A stretch of 64,000 nucleotides of DNA from Prinsepia uniflora. Taxonomy: Eukaryota; Streptophyta; Magnoliopsida; Rosales; Rosaceae. A model generated the notes under the pieces. The model did no database searches. It was not told the DNA's origin and worked only from the letters and a program-made list of their open reading frames with translations. Shown piece after piece: positions 34,972 to 48,800 of this stretch. Each line of letters starts with the position of its first letter. The stretch's first letter is position 1. The stretch is from contig CM064872.1 of assembly GCA_032719365.1 (NCBI GenBank), positions 60,154,296 through 60,218,295 on the forward strand. The letters are read 5' to 3'. The position numbers were made by a program, and so were the translations under genes.

Positions 34972-35559
34972 TGTTGAAGCAGAAATCGAACCCACCGCGA
35001 AAAGTTCTCACAATTCCTGCAAACAGCAAACAATTAGCTATCGTTGTCTCGATCGATTTACCCGGGGGGTTGTTCGACCAAGAACACTCCGATGCCTAAG
35101 TTAGCTTTGAGAGAGGAAAAGGATATACTTCGAAGCGAAGAATCAACTTAACTTGGAAATGAAATGTGCCTTGCTATTTATAGGGGTAAATGAAATGTTC
35201 AATTTCCATAGTTTCGATGTGGGACAAATGCTCATCAATTTACCTCTTATATAGGGGTGAGTGAGATGTTCAATTTCCATAGTTTCGATGTGGGACAAAG
35301 GCTCATCAATTTACCTCTTATGTAGGGGTGAGTGAGATGTTCAATTTCCATAGTTTCGATGTGGGACAAATGGTCATCAATTTGCATGCTAACACGTGTT
35401 ATACAAATCGAGGGTGGAGAGGCTTCCACATGTCATTCTGGTTTGGGCCATATCCGGTGCTTGTGTTTACAAGTATTATTGCCAAGGGCAATTTGGTCAT
35501 TTTGAGAATTATGGGCCACGTGGCAGCTCCACATTTTTCCGGTGATTTTGGGTTCCACA
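34972..35559 (-). repeat. 5' LTR of the TR-GAG element
   Basis: 588 bp, same length as the LTR at 29945-30532, about eight substitutions, with the same internal triplicate repeat. Confidence 0.93.
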
Positions 35560-35749
35560 CCAACTAAAAAATTAAGATCTTATGGTCATCTTGTTCTCAA
35601 TATACTTACTCAATCATTCAAGCAATGTAGGGGTAAAGGAATAAATAGGAAACATAGCCCATCAATCAAATATCCGGCTTTATCTAAAACAAACAAAAAA
35701 CAATCAGAACCCATTAAAGAATTGCGAAGAAAATGAAGATCCGAGCAAT

Positions 35750-36687
35750 TAGCCCTGGGCATATAAAACTGAAAAACCGAAACCATACCGTTCCGGATCA
35801 TACTATACCGGAAAAAATACCGAACATACCAGAAAAAATACCGAACAGTTAAATCGCTAAAATATCGGTACCGTACCGAAATTGAACCGGTTAGGTTCGG
35901 TACGGTTTCGGTATTGAGGTTTTGGAAAACCGTTCTATACCGATACCGAATTGGATTAGCATTTCTTCAAATTTTAGTTATTTTACTAGTTTATTCATTT
36001 ATTGTGGTTTGATTTAGGACTTTGTCTCCTGAATTTTGCTTAATGCGTACTTTACTGGTTAAATTGCTTCATGCTTAATAATAAATCACTTACACCAAAA
36101 AAGATTCAATGCTATGTATTGTGTACATTAGATTGTATTCCACGGTAAATCACTATGAAATTTTAAGGGAAATTGTGGCTGATTTTTTTTTTCCAGCTAT
36201 CATTCATTCCAAAACAGAAAGTTAGAATTTTGAATTGGTTCCAGTGTGTCTTGGATGGCTGAATAGGTTCAAACACATAGGTTTTATGAGAAGGTTTGTT
36301 TCGTGGATTTTTCAATCACTGAACTTTGAGTGAGGTTATATTGGAATGTTTTGTTATAGTCCAAACTGGCGTAATCAGGTTCAAATGGTAATCTTTGTTG
36401 GGAAATATGGCATTCATGGCTGAGTTTCCGTTTAGGAATTTTTATGCCGTCATTGAAATAGCCACTTTTTTTACTTTTCTATCTTGTTATTTATATTTTT
36501 TTGCATAAATTTTGGCTCAATTTTTTGTTGGGTAATTTTGGCTCAAAATTGAAACCGTATCGAATACAATTGATACGGTACGGAAATGTATCAATTTCAT
36601 ATTTTGAAATATCATACCATATCGAACCGGTTAAATTACTTGGTATGGTTCCGATATCACCTATATATTGAACCATGCTTAAGATTA
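35750..36687. mobile_element. non-autonomous hAT transposon, 8-bp TSD CGAGCAAT
   Basis: CGAGCAAT at 35742-35749 and 36688-36695 flanks a 938-bp element. The left end TAGCCCTGGGCAT and the reverse of the right end TAATCTTAAGCAT pair as 13-bp inverted repeats whose five differences are all transitions. Sub-terminal regions are packed with ACCG/CGGTA words (GGTACCGTACCG, GGTTCGGTACGG on the left; GATACGGTACGG, ATCGAACCGG on the right), a common hAT subterminal style. No transposase frame. Confidence 0.88.
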
Positions 36688-37224
36688 CGAGCAATAGTAA
36701 GGCCAAGTTTGGTCTTTGGTGTATCGCATAAGATAATTTTATAAAAATTATGTCGCACTTTGATTTGTGTGTTTTATTATAACTCATTTTACATGCTTTA
36801 TGTATTTATATTTTATATTTGACTTTGTTATATTCTGTCAACTCTGCTACAAATTCATTTACTTGTTGATGTCGCATGAGCATATTCATAAATTCAATTA
36901 TTATTGATTAAATTTAATAAATTAAAAAGTACGAAGAAATTCAATTGCTAATCCAAATCAGTGATCAAGTTTAAAAGTACACATTTTTTACATATTTACT
37001 TCATAATGAGTGCCATATGGTTTTTCAAGAATGGTGGAGTATCAAAGATATTTCCACTTCACTATAGCTGATGACTTTGAATGGAGGGAAGGTCATAAGA
37101 TACCGACGTTATTACGTTGGTTATCAAAATAATTTCAAGTGCACCCATATGACTAGTCCTCGTTATTTGGTCCAAAAGTTCATGGATTTGTGAGCATCCG
37201 TTAGATTCGTTGATAAAAAGTCTG
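36688..37224. other. intergenic, AT-rich
   Basis: No gene, element boundary or repeat recognised. Confidence 0.5.
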
Positions 37225-37995
37225 ATCCAACCTGCTTATGGGTCATGGGCTAGTCGAGCTCGAAAGTTAACAGGCTGGACTTGAGCATAGGATTTTCAAA
37301 CCCAATAGGCTCTTCTAATAAAGCCCGGTAAGCCCAGCCTGACCCGCCTATGTAAACCCAACTCATAAGTCCGAATATATAAAAAAAAAATTATTAGGAA
37401 TTAATACTCAGTCCATTCTTAGTAATAATATTTCAGCTCAAATCCAAATCTCAACCTCAAGCGCAACCTATTTCATCATTAACTATTGATCTACACTGTC
37501 GAGAAAGAGCGAAAAGTTCTTGACCGTAAAAACATTCTCTAGTTTTTATAGTATAAAGGAGGATTGATGGTATCTATTCTAATGGTACTCTTTTTAGTCC
37601 TATTAAGTTATTTTTATTGAGAGAGAAAAAATACACTGCCATTTTTATCGAAAAACTCTTAATACATTATAAGTGGACTATTATTTACAAACTAACTAAT
37701 GCAAAACAATAAATTTTTAATTTCTTTTTTGCATTTACAGGTCAACTCTTAAGGTTGAGAGAAACGTCAGAGTACAATTCTATTTATTGTCTAAAAGATA
37801 ATCAGAAGGCTCCAGAAAGGAACGAATTTTCTTAATAATGTTTTAAGTTGAAATTTAAATTAAAAAATATAAACAAGAATCCAAAATTAAACTTCACATC
37901 CACCTACAAGCTCAATTGGGCCTAGTCGAATGGGTTTTTTGGATCCAACCCATTAAGTCCGATAAAAACTCAGCCCATTAAATTGCTTGGATTTT
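37225..37995. mobile_element. degenerate GGGCC-type hAT element
   Basis: Collinear with 56765-57420: GCTTATGGGTCATGGGCTAG, AGTTAACAGGCTGGACTTGAG, TTCAAACCCAATAGGC, AAAGCCCGGTAAGCCCAGCC, ATTAGGAATTAATACTCA, and at the right GGGCCTAGTCGAATGGG and GTCCGATAAAAACTC. Ends and target duplication are not recoverable. It is older than the copy at 56704. Confidence 0.65.
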
Positions 37996-38786
37996 TAAAA
38001 AAATGTACCTTTCGGTCAAACGTCATTTGACCTAAGCATGTAAAATGGAGGATGCAGATAGAACAGAAATTTTGGGGGATGGGTAGTTTTACTTTTAATA
38101 ATAATTAATAAAAATGCCTTAAATGCCTCTACTAATTTTTCCGCATATGCCCATTTGAAGAGGAGTATTTAGATGGCGTAGACGAATTTGACGTACAATA
38201 GAGCACGAAATGTAATTTTTGTGGGTAAAGTGTGGATGCAAGATTATTAAGATTAAAATGAAACTAAGTGGCAGATTTCAGGAGCATTTGGACTCATAAG
38301 CATTCGTTAATTGGAAGGCTTAATTCGATGAAGATTCTTGTTCTGGATTTGTCTTTAAATTGAGGATTTGCTAATAATATCTTATACTCAGAATTTGTAT
38401 ATTCATGTCAATAAAATTAAGGGTTGGATTAGAAGATGGGTTGAGGTGGGTGTGATTTTGGTTCAATGACCTCCTCCATGACTAGCTCATTGTGGCATCT
38501 AGCTTCTAAGTGAAGATTTGATGGGCAAATTTGACTAGCTCGTAACAAATAATAAGTCTCTTGTACTCAAAAACCCGAATATATATATATATATATATAA
38601 CTGAAATAAAAAAAACAAGTGCAAAATGTGACCTACAAGTCAAACAAATTTAGATCAGAAGAGACAAATATCTGTGGTTGTCAAAATGTTGGACGAATGA
38701 GGCACTTTGAATAGGAATACCGAATTCTCCTCTTTCTTTCCTTTATGGGTAAAACAGTACAACTTTTCCTTCTTTTTTCTTTAACT
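37996..38786. other. 3' flank of PUR2
   Basis: AT-rich with an (AT)n run at about 38579-38600. No gene seen. Confidence 0.5.
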
Positions 38787-41486
38787 TTAACCTCCTCTTA
38801 CAAATTGTTTCTGAGGAAGAGGAAGAGCCCTCCAGCCAATATCAAGACGGTAGAACCCTCCTGGCCAATTAACTTGTTCAACGCCTTGGTATGCCCGATC
38901 GCGTGCATCTTTGAGATCTTTTCCTTTGGCAGTCACCCCAAGAACACGACCCCCAGTTGCAATGAAGTTGCCATCCGAATCCAGTCCAGTTCCTGCATGA
39001 AATACCTTGACAGATGGAGCAACATTTTCTGCTTCATCAAGGTTTCGAATTACACTTCCCTTCTCATAGGGCCCCGGGTAACCCTTACTTGCCATTACCA
39101 CCACCATGGCTGACCCCGCAGACCAGCTCAATGACACCTCATTTAGCCGTCCTCTACAAGCTGCAAGTAGAACTTGTGCCAGATCAGACTCCAAACGAAC
39201 CATCAAAACCTGTTTTTATTAAAAAAACCAAACAAGTCAAAATCTATGTTATCTGTCACTGGAGAGTACAAAGAAATCCATTAAACTCATATGGTGTCCA
39301 TACACTGAAGCGTATCATTCATACCCAGTAGCACTAGAATAATTTAAGAAAAATAAATTCATAATGGTCAAAGAGCAATGGAGAAAGACAATTCACTTGA
39401 AGTAGAAATAAACAGGATGCGTAAACAAATAAGACAAAATCTATCAGAACTTGAAATACTAACCCAAACAACACCGGCCTATCGCAATCTTACTTTCATC
39501 TATCTCATTAAACTTATTTCCAACTTCCACCAGTGTATGTACCATTCTCACACTAAACTAATATGCTCAATCGGATCAATTCAAATTTTCATCAACTCAT
39601 GGCACAAGGCCCACAACCCATTCCTACAATGAAAATAACAAGATAAAGAAATAAAGAGACAGAAAACTCACTTTTAATTTTTTTAGTCTAAATTGGTGAG
39701 TGTAAAGTAGCCAAAGATTATTGATAAGGACTTCCCAGATGGTAACAAACTCATCATTGGTAATAAAACTAGAGAATGTTTAGCAAGGGTCTGTTTACTG
39801 ACTTGACACTCGGGATCGCCAAATCGCACATTGTACTCAATAAGCTTAGGTATGCCAGACTTCTTCTCTATCATGAGTCCAGCATATAAAACCCCAACAA
39901 ACTTGCAGCCCTCTGCTGACATTCCATTCACCGTGGGGTAAATGATGGATTTCATCACTAAATCTTGAAGTTCTTTAGTTAGGATGGGAGCTGGTGAATA
40001 TGCACCCATTCCACCAGTATTAGGTCCGGTGTCGCCATCCCCAACACGTTTATGGTCCTGAGCTGATTCCAGAGGAATAGCATTCTCTCCATCCACCAGC
40101 GCGAAGAAAGATGCTTCTTCCCCTTCTAGATATTCCTCAACAATGACACGGCAATCTGCAGAACCGAAAGCACCTTTTACAAGCATTGAATCAACAGCTT
40201 CAAAAGCCTCATCCAAAGTCATAGCGACAATCACTCCTTTTCCAGCAGCCAATCCATCTGCTTTAACAACAATAGGCACCCCTTGCTCTTGTATATATTG
40301 CTTTGCAGCAGATGGGTCTGTAAACGTTTGATACTGCATCAATTACCAAATGCATTAGAAACTCATAGCAACACAACAACTGAAAAGAAAGTTTTCTGCA
40401 ATATTTGAAGCTAACAACATCCTTTTATCACTCTTAGCACAATATCAAATGTAATGAACAAACCTTAGCGGTAGGTATTCCATACTTGTCACACAAACTC
40501 TTCATGAAGTTCTTGGATCCTTCCAACGCAGCAGCCTCAGATGAAGGACCGAAAGCATGGATTCCAGCCCTAAGTAAATCATTTACGAGACCTGCAACAA
40601 GAGGAGCCTCCGGTCCAACAACAACAAGTCCCACACTCCATTTGCGGCAGAAGGAAATCAAAGCAGCACTATCAGAGATGTCAAGGTCTGAAATACAAGT
40701 GGCATCCCCCGCATTGGAAATTCCGGGATTGCCTGGCGCACAAAAGATGGCATCACAAGTAGGGGATCGCTTCAATGCATAGCAAAGAGCATGTTCCCTT
40801 CCCCCTCCACCGACCACCAAAACAACCACCCGCTCTTCTTCTGCAGCATCAGTAAGCAAAACAAGAAACTACATCATAAACAACGACAATCCAAGCCATC
40901 AATTTTACAAATTCATCCCAAGTATATACAAAATACTTGTACACAAATGCTTATACTTGCATGCATAATTATACAAAATATTAAATACATATCCCCGGAA
41001 TTCAAGTTCCAGAGGAAGCAAAAATTAACCAGAAATCTGAAAATAACCAACAACAATTAAATCGAGAATAAAACAAAATTCATCCGTTGCAATATTCTTC
41101 CAATAAAAAAAGTTCAATCTAGAAACAAGCTATTGTTTCTAACCAACAAAACTTGAAAAACAAAAAAAAAATTAAAACCGGAAAAAAGATCAATGAAAGA
41201 ATTGTATATCTAATGAAAAAGCATGAAAATTTCAAAGAGAACAAAAATAAAGCAATGAAGCAGAGCTTTTACCATGAGCATCAGTGGCAGGTTGGGCGCG
41301 AAGGGAAACGGACGGCCGTGATTTGTGAGCACAGCAAATGAGAAGGGGCGATGATGGGCCGTTGAGGGGGCGAGAGCGGATTGGTCCCACAAACGAGAGG
41401 AATGGCTTCGGGGAGTGAAGAAAGTGAGCTTTTGTGTTGAGTTGGAGAGAAGCAGCTCCGACCAGGTCCAACCTTGCACAACCCAT
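38787..41486 (-). CDS. PUR2: phosphoribosylamine-glycine ligase (GAR synthetase), plastid
   Basis: Catalyses step 2 of de novo purine synthesis: 5-phosphoribosylamine + glycine + ATP to GAR. Exons are 41486-41273, 40840-40464, 40333-39803 and 39209-38787 (stop TAA); phases join exactly to 514 residues, normal for plant GARS. Residues 1-71 are Ser/Leu/Arg-rich and low in acid, a chloroplast transit peptide (exon 1). Then VLVVGGGGREHAL (79-90), the N-domain PRA site; VVKADGLAAGKGV (219-231) of the ATP-grasp fold; EEYLEGEEASFFALVDG; DTGPNTGGMGAYSPAP; and EYNVRFGDPECQ with metal/ATP ligands at the exon 3 end. The C-domain follows with GYPGPYEKG and TGGRVLGVTAKG. The exon 1 ATG was chosen because only this frame is open through exon 1 and spliced in phase with exon 2. 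It lies 1.3 kb downstream of the SK41-like kinase, same strand. Confidence 0.95.
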
Positions 41487-42819
41487 TAAGCGAGCGTCTG
41501 TCTAGTGTCTAACCCTGCTTGGAAATTTCAAAATTGGAAAAGAGGAGGAGGGTAAAGGAAGGAGAGCGCATCTGGAGGGGGCTTTTGGGGTTTTGGCTTT
41601 GTGTCATTATCAAGGCTCAGGGTTTTAGAGGTTTTCAAGGTAAATTAATAAATTAATAATATTGAAATAAGACAAAAATAATAATAATGATAATAATAAT
41701 AATAATAATAATTTGCTAGCTAAAACAATTACTTGCTTTTTTTTTTATGCAAGTATATTGGAGAAGTGAATTATATAATGTTTAAGTATCGATTTTATAT
41801 TCGATAACTCCTATATAATAAGTGAATTGTAATATCATTAGCTTATAAGATGATGTGACATAAATACTTTGAAGTAATAAACCTGGTTCAAATTTAGTTT
41901 ACTCTGATTTGTGTGAAATTGTTTTCACAAACTGTGGGGCTTTTTGCTCCTCGGTTTCTTCGATAAAATACTTCTGGTAGAAATATCTTTCTACAATAAT
42001 TATTCTATATTAATTAATAACTTGGAAATGAAAACACCCAAACATTTTCATATTTTAAATTTCAGTTTTTATTTCTTTTCAGCTAGACAAAATGAAAAGT
42101 ATCATAGGGATTCTTTTTAGATCAAATATGCCATAAAAACTCACTCATAACAAAAGCTTGAGGGACACGGTATTTGTAAGACGGTCTTCGTGGATGGATG
42201 AGCAATTAAACCGCATACAAGACACTAGTTACTTGAAGGGCAACGGATCACCAAAACTACTTGAAATTAATTTCCAAAAATTCAACATTTTAAAATTAAT
42301 TCCCCCTCTTAAACTTTACAAAACTACTCGAAAATTCCACATCTGAATTCCAATTGTCAAACACCAGATGTAAAACTTTGCCGTTTTGGTTTGAGGAAGC
42401 TCCGTATCGAAGGAAAAAAAAGGAAAATGCAAAACTCACATCGTTCAAATTGAAAGCACGAACACTAAAATTGAAACACAACAAATTACAAGGACCAAAA
42501 TTTAGTTCAACAAAACATCAAGGGTAAAAAAAAAAAATTACTATGTACGTATATATATTACCGGTCTTTAAATATAATCCCTGGAGAAAATAAAAACATA
42601 CATGTAGTTCATATTTGGTCTTCAAATAAGCATACAAAGCCACCTCTATCTGCATGCAAACTTAAAGCCTCAGACTTCCTAAATTGTCTCGAGAACGTTT
42701 GCAACACTCATTACTGCTCATGCGCAGGACACACGATGACAAGTGAAACGATAGAGTGAGAGATTTTACAAAGTTGATACAACACCATATTGAAGTGGGA
42801 GGGTAAGCAGAAGCAAGAG
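41487..42819. other. PUR2 promoter region and SK41 3' flank
   Basis: No gene seen. (AAT)n-type microsatellite at about 41668-41712. The first about 150 bp upstream of the PUR2 ATG would hold its 5' UTR; no clear TATA box is seen. Confidence 0.5.
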
Positions 42820-45800
42820 CTAGGTGTGTAAAGCCATGAATAAGTTCTGCTTCCGGGCATGCTCGGGAATAAGCCGGTTCACTACATCAGGGCCAATTCC
42901 TTGAAGCTCTACCAAAGAGAAGAGAATGACACATAAATTGGCATTAAGAACACAGAAACCAAATAAAAATAATTTAATGAATGTGAAACCCTCTTGTTTC
43001 TGTCTTTTGATAATGACTCAAAGAATAAAAACAACAAAAGGAGTGCAAATCGCTACCCTTTGGATACTGTTCCCAATTTCTCTCCCGGTCTTGTTATTCC
43101 TAAATATTGTCTGTGAAAGGAAAACCAAATAAATTCTGGTTTCAATCCTGTCAATGATGTGATCTCAACTCATTGACATATAATGTACAAAAGAAACTCT
43201 ATTGTTGACAACCGAATAGATGATAGTTACCTAAATTGCCACCAAATGCATTTACTTAAGTTCACCATATAATTACTGAAATCTATAGGACCAAAAGTCC
43301 CCCAGGATGCTATAGGCATAGGAGCATGACTGAAAATCATACAGACAGAAGCTGACAACAATGCCACACAGACCATAAATCCTTAATAATCCTACAGCTT
43401 TCTTTATCTTATTACTAGGATTAGTTACAGTTTACACCGTAAGTGGACCCAATTGCACCATGTAATATAAAATCTTGCAATATGGTCCCTCAGTAACTTA
43501 AGCCACGAGTTATTTACGGCCCACATGATCACCATTTGGATTTTAGTTTCTAGTTTTCACTTTATGGGCTTAACATATGGAGGAACTGTATGCAGAAAAG
43601 TAGGGATCAGGAAGAATGATGGTAAGAAGGAGACAAGATAAAAAAAGGGAATAGGATGGTGGTAAGGAGAAGAAATAAAAAAAAACAAATGAAAAAACAA
43701 TCAAAAATTTGAAAAGAACTTAAAATAGGTTTTATTTTTGGTTTATTATCTTCATTTTGTGTAGCTTTCCACGTAAATTTCTTCATCGCCTTTTTTACCA
43801 TTTTCCCTCCATTCTTCTCCATCCCTCTTTTCTCTCTTCATTCCAAGCACAAAAAAGAAAAACTAGTAACTAAAAATGAAATGGTTATCAATAGGCCCTC
43901 AGCTTTTTACTTATGTAACAATTCTTAATGACGCGGCACACCTACACATCTATCTGGGTGTATTTTCGGTGATTCGCATAAATATCACACTCCCCTCACC
44001 CTTACCCGGAACAGAAAGTGGACACCACCAATCTCAAGAGTCGAGACAGGAAACAAGAACTAGAAATCTCGCTTTCCTAGTAATTTTATATGGAAACAAA
44101 ATCTATTTTTAAGTAAATACTATCAAAGGGCAGTCTACTCTGACTGAATGCCTAATGACATGGAACAAATTATCCAAAACATTTATGAATGTTAAACTAT
44201 TACTTCACGTGTATGTAGTAATTTAGTTAATTAAATAAGAGAGAGGACCACTGAGTGCAAAATTAGAAGAGTACAAACATTTCTCCCATAAGTAACCCAA
44301 ATTCACATATTTCAGGTGCAAAAAACAAAAAGTTAGATTTCAGGGCTTGTATACTGGTCTACTCCATATAAATCTTTTCTGGATGCTTAGTTTAGTATAC
44401 TGTGACATAATCAAGCCATGTTATCCGCATTAGCTTAAAGAACTTATATTATCCTAATCACCAAGAAGGCCAATCCCAGCAGTCTCTATAGGAAGTTCTG
44501 TGAAACTAAAATGGTATAATACGTTTGTTTTAATAAATATTAATCAAACTCACCCTGGGGCTTAAAGTTGAATAGAGGAGGAAGAGGGCGACCATTAGGA
44601 AGACGAGTATTTGGATCTCTTAATTCATCAAAGAAAGGGTGAATGCAAGCTTCCAACTGCAAAAAAAAGAAAAACAAATAGAGAAAAAGAAATACAGGGA
44701 AGCAATTAGAACTGAACGATAATATCCAGTAAAGGCAACTAAAACAATGAAGTTATACTTACAGCAGTACATCGCAGATTGGGGGAATACTGGAAAAACC
44801 TACAAACAAGATCTACTGCTTCTGGCGGTAAGCGTTTTTGGAATACCTGTAACATGACAAGAATATTACAGTGAATCTCCAAACGGCACATGCCAATAAT
44901 CATGTATGTTTGGCTGGCTTACATATGCATCTCTAGAGTATTTTGCTAGTCCAGTCATATTAAATGTGAGAACTCAGTTCATATCAGTTTGTATCATCAT
45001 GCTTCCAGCCAACACCCAACTATACCTTAAATAGTATCTCGTCTTGACCCCTAAGAGAACCAAAGCAGTACCAAGTGTTCATCCAACCAGCAGGACATAT
45101 ACCATTCCTGGCGGTTATGTTCTCAAGTAGAAAGCTTTGGGGTTATGAAACATTGCATTTAATGTTTCAGAACACTGAGATGCTGAGTAAACTTTGACCA
45201 TATATTGTCATGTTACATAAGAAATGCAACACACGGTGATGAGACATCCCTAACTTGACCTAAAAAGACAGGGAAAATCAAACTGACTGGACCCTGCTGA
45301 CAACTACTCATAGTCACTGAATCTTCACTCAGTACTCAGCTTCATGTAGAATAGACTAATTCTTACATGATAGGTTATCACCTTAAAACTTATCTTTTGG
45401 CATTATCAAGCAGTGCAGTGCATCCCTAACTCAAACAAAAACGCTAAAGAAACTCAAACTCAACAAACCCATGGGCTTAACTAGTTAAAACCTGCAAATC
45501 ATCATTCACTAATGCACCAACCAAGACTTAGGTTATATCCCTTTGCAGCAGATGATCACTAAACCAAAATTTCTTTTCCTGAGTAAAACATGTGCTTGGA
45601 GAATACTGGACCTAAATGAGAAAAGAGAATAAAAAGTTCTTACTTGGGAAATCAGGTAACTATCATTAATCTTTTAAAAAAAAAATTAAAAGTAAAATTA
45701 CAATGTGATCAATACGAGCAGAAAATCCGAACGTTGTCCCTTAAACTAGGACATAATACTAATCATATAAACAAGAAAAACCCTTAAACTAGGACATAAT

Positions 45801-48800
45801 AAAACTCCCTCAAACCTAACAGATAGCTGCTTTCCTGTCCAAACAAGTACTCGAAAACAACGAACTCCAGATAAACTGATGCCCATAACGAAGACCAAAA
45901 ACCGAAGTTTGTCCCACAACAACCTTCTCATGCTGCGTGGATAGTTTTCAAAGATCATATTATTTCTCTCCAAGCAGATTACCCAAAGGACAGCTGATAA
46001 AGAGCATGCCCTTAATACGACAGCTGGATAGTTTTCAAAGATCATATTATTTCTCTCCAAGCAGATACCCAAAGGACAGCTGATAAACAGCCCATAACAA
46101 GTGATCTGCAGATTCTAGATCATTCCTATAGAGGATGCACCATTGAGCGTCAAGGCACGAGTTAAGTCTTCTTCTTTGTAACATGTCACAAGTGTTAGCT
46201 CTTCTTTGGGGTCACTAGCCAAGTAAAACTTCTGCATTGTAGGAACTTTGGCATTTCACATCAGCCCTGCTGGCTGGAAATTCCAAGTAGCATTGTAATC
46301 ACATAAGATACGACAATAAGACCTAGGGGAAAAATCCCATCTCCTTGTGTCAGCGCTTGAAGGTTGCAGACGAGGAGCCTGCTCTAGCAGCGGTAATTAA
46401 GATGATAGCTCTACCAATTCCACATCATGTAGATTCCTTCGGAAACCAATGTCCCAGTTCAAGCATCCAGCATACGGATTCACCAGACTAGAAATAGCCT
46501 TATTGTGATACCTGGATAACTGATAAAGTCTAGGAAATAAGTCCCTTGCAAAGAGTTTTCCCCGGCCATGGATCTTCCAAAAATTTAATTCCCTCCCCAT
46601 TTCCAACAAACAACTAACAACGTATCGAAAATGAGGCATAGCCTGGGGAAATGTCTTTCCCTGGATTTCTACTTAGACCTTTCACAACTCCATTAGTGTC
46701 CCAAGCCCCAACCAATCAGCGTGGTTATTCATAAAGCCATTTTCAAGATTTCTTATAACTAAGCTTCTATTTACATAGTACAATCTCCTCCCTTAACAAA
46801 ACACGGGAGTAGCCAGTTAACGATGCCAACCAAATAAGAAAATTCACCATATTCTCAGTACCAAAGGATAAGTCAAGATACTACTTACTACTCTTTACAT
46901 TCCTATAATGGTTATTTTCTGAATCGGAAACAAGAGGAGAACTTTTCATGCTGTAAGTTTGATGATGATTAGGTACACATTTCAATGCAATATTCAGGTT
47001 TAATAACTAAATTATGGCTTGAAATGTAAGATCAAATTCCAAATTAATTTACACATAGGTGAACTAGAAAGTCAGAAGCATAGATGAACGGATATTGTAC
47101 GAGTAAGCAAAGACACACCTTGTGCCATGGATGAGGCTTAATCTGTGGGAATTTGAATTCAGTATAATTTGGATTCATGCACTTTATCTCCTCTCTGGTT
47201 GGAGTTCCCAAAACCTGCCAAAAAAAATTATAAGACACTGTTAAGTCAGAATTCCTTCTTTTCACAACTATAAAAAATTCAAACAGTATTAAAGAAACGA
47301 TGATTTTCAGGAAGGATATTGTGTTGTGTGCATTGCTTCTTAAACACCAGAGAATTGATGACATACTTTTAGAATTCAAGAGAATTCTTTCCACCCTGTT
47401 TTATATTTTTACCCACAACACAAAAGGAATGAAAATAAAAACCAACAAGAAACAGTGTAATTCTAAGAAGTTATGATAGTTAATACTGCAGAACGAAAGT
47501 TATTTACTAATCTTAAGCCTCGGGTGACCAAACTCAACCCAAACAGAGTGAAATACTCTTAAGAAATCTGATGCTTCTTATTCACAGCTTTTAACCCAAA
47601 ACTCAAAGCGGTCCAAAAAAAAATATGGCAATAAACTCAACCCAAAACCTCACCTTAATGATCTCAACTAGTTGGTCGACTCCACTTTCTCCAGGAAACA
47701 AGGGCTGCAAGAGAAGTTGTGTTGACAATAGTAATTAACAAGGAAAAAAGTAAGAAAATGGTTAGTATTGACGCATTTGAGTACCAACCCACCTGCCCAA
47801 GTAGTAATTCAGCCATCACACAACCTGTAGACCATATATCAATAGCAGTTGTGTACTCAGTGGCACCAAATATTAATTCTGGAGCACGATAATATCTTGA
47901 GCAGATGTAAGAAACGTTTGGCTCTCCTTTCACCTGATAAAATGAGACAGGGATCCATATATTAAGTTAAGAGACAAGACAAATTCCGCATTAAACAGAA
48001 TGGCATCCAGAACTTACCAACACTTTTGCACTCCCAAAATCACAAAGTTTCAGCTGATGTGTGTGTGGATTCACCTGAATAGCAAGGGTAGCATTAGCTA
48101 GACATCAAAATTCTTACTACTATATAAGGCTCTAAACTCAGATATCAATACCTCAAAACGGAAAAGAAACACTAAAACTGCCCCAACCTAAATGATTTCT
48201 AAAAGTTAAACATTTAACTATTCTTTATCTTGCGTAATAAATTAAGAATATTATACAAGATAGCTAGAAGTGAATGGCAGCCATCACAATGCTAGGAATT
48301 CCAGGGAATCAAGAAATGGAGTCCGATAAAGTATAAGCCCAGAAGCAGCATGGGATGGAAACTTTTCACACACACAAAAACGCATATAATGATGCATGAC
48401 AGGTACCAAGTCTCAACCTATTGGTCCTATGCGCATTGATACATCTAAATAGAAAAGGTATCCGCAGCAAATTGACACATTGGGCATGTTCACCAGAAAA
48501 ATTTATCAACCAATATGTCATGGCACACACTGGCTCTGCTTAGGAACCCGGGGAATTGTTGTGAAAGATAACATGCATGTATGTAAGTCTTACAGGAAAG
48601 AAAAATAAAACAAAAATCTTACAAGTAAGTTTTGAGGCTTAATGTCACGGTGACAGATTCCAATGCAATTATGTATGTAAGCGAGTGCCCTACAGATCTG
48701 CAACAAAATAAAATTGGAAACAGAACTCAACAATGGTAAATTGCATAGCATGATCCACTACGTAGATTGTGTTAAAATACAACTAAATCAAAGGCAACAT

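Larger units (their letters stand above)
29945..35559 (-). mobile_element. complete non-autonomous LTR retrotransposon encoding only Gag (TR-GAG type), TSD CCAAC
   Basis: Two 588-bp LTRs (29945-30532 and 34972-35559) differ at only about eight positions. They start and end TG..CA (TGTGGA... to ...CTTCAACA on the minus strand). CCAAC flanks the element at 29940-29944 and 35560-35564. On the minus strand the order is 5' LTR, a primer-like site (ATTGGTGCTTTCATTGAGAG), a repeat-rich leader, one long gag ORF, a repeat-rich non-coding tract, a G-rich polypurine-like tract (GTGGGGGCATT at 30543-30533) and the 3' LTR. No protease, RT, RNase H or integrase is found, so it must depend on another Ty3/gypsy element (TAT-like by its Gag). 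It is the youngest-looking element here. Confidence 0.9.

Noticed and set aside
34488..35033. 181-codon minus frame with HRHCSKILNVV repeats
   Set aside because: Translation of the leader minisatellite and LTR edge, upstream of the real Gag start.
41210..41479. Alternative starts for PUR2 in the other two minus frames
   Set aside because: They do not splice in phase into exon 2; the frame from 41486 does and gives a transit peptide.
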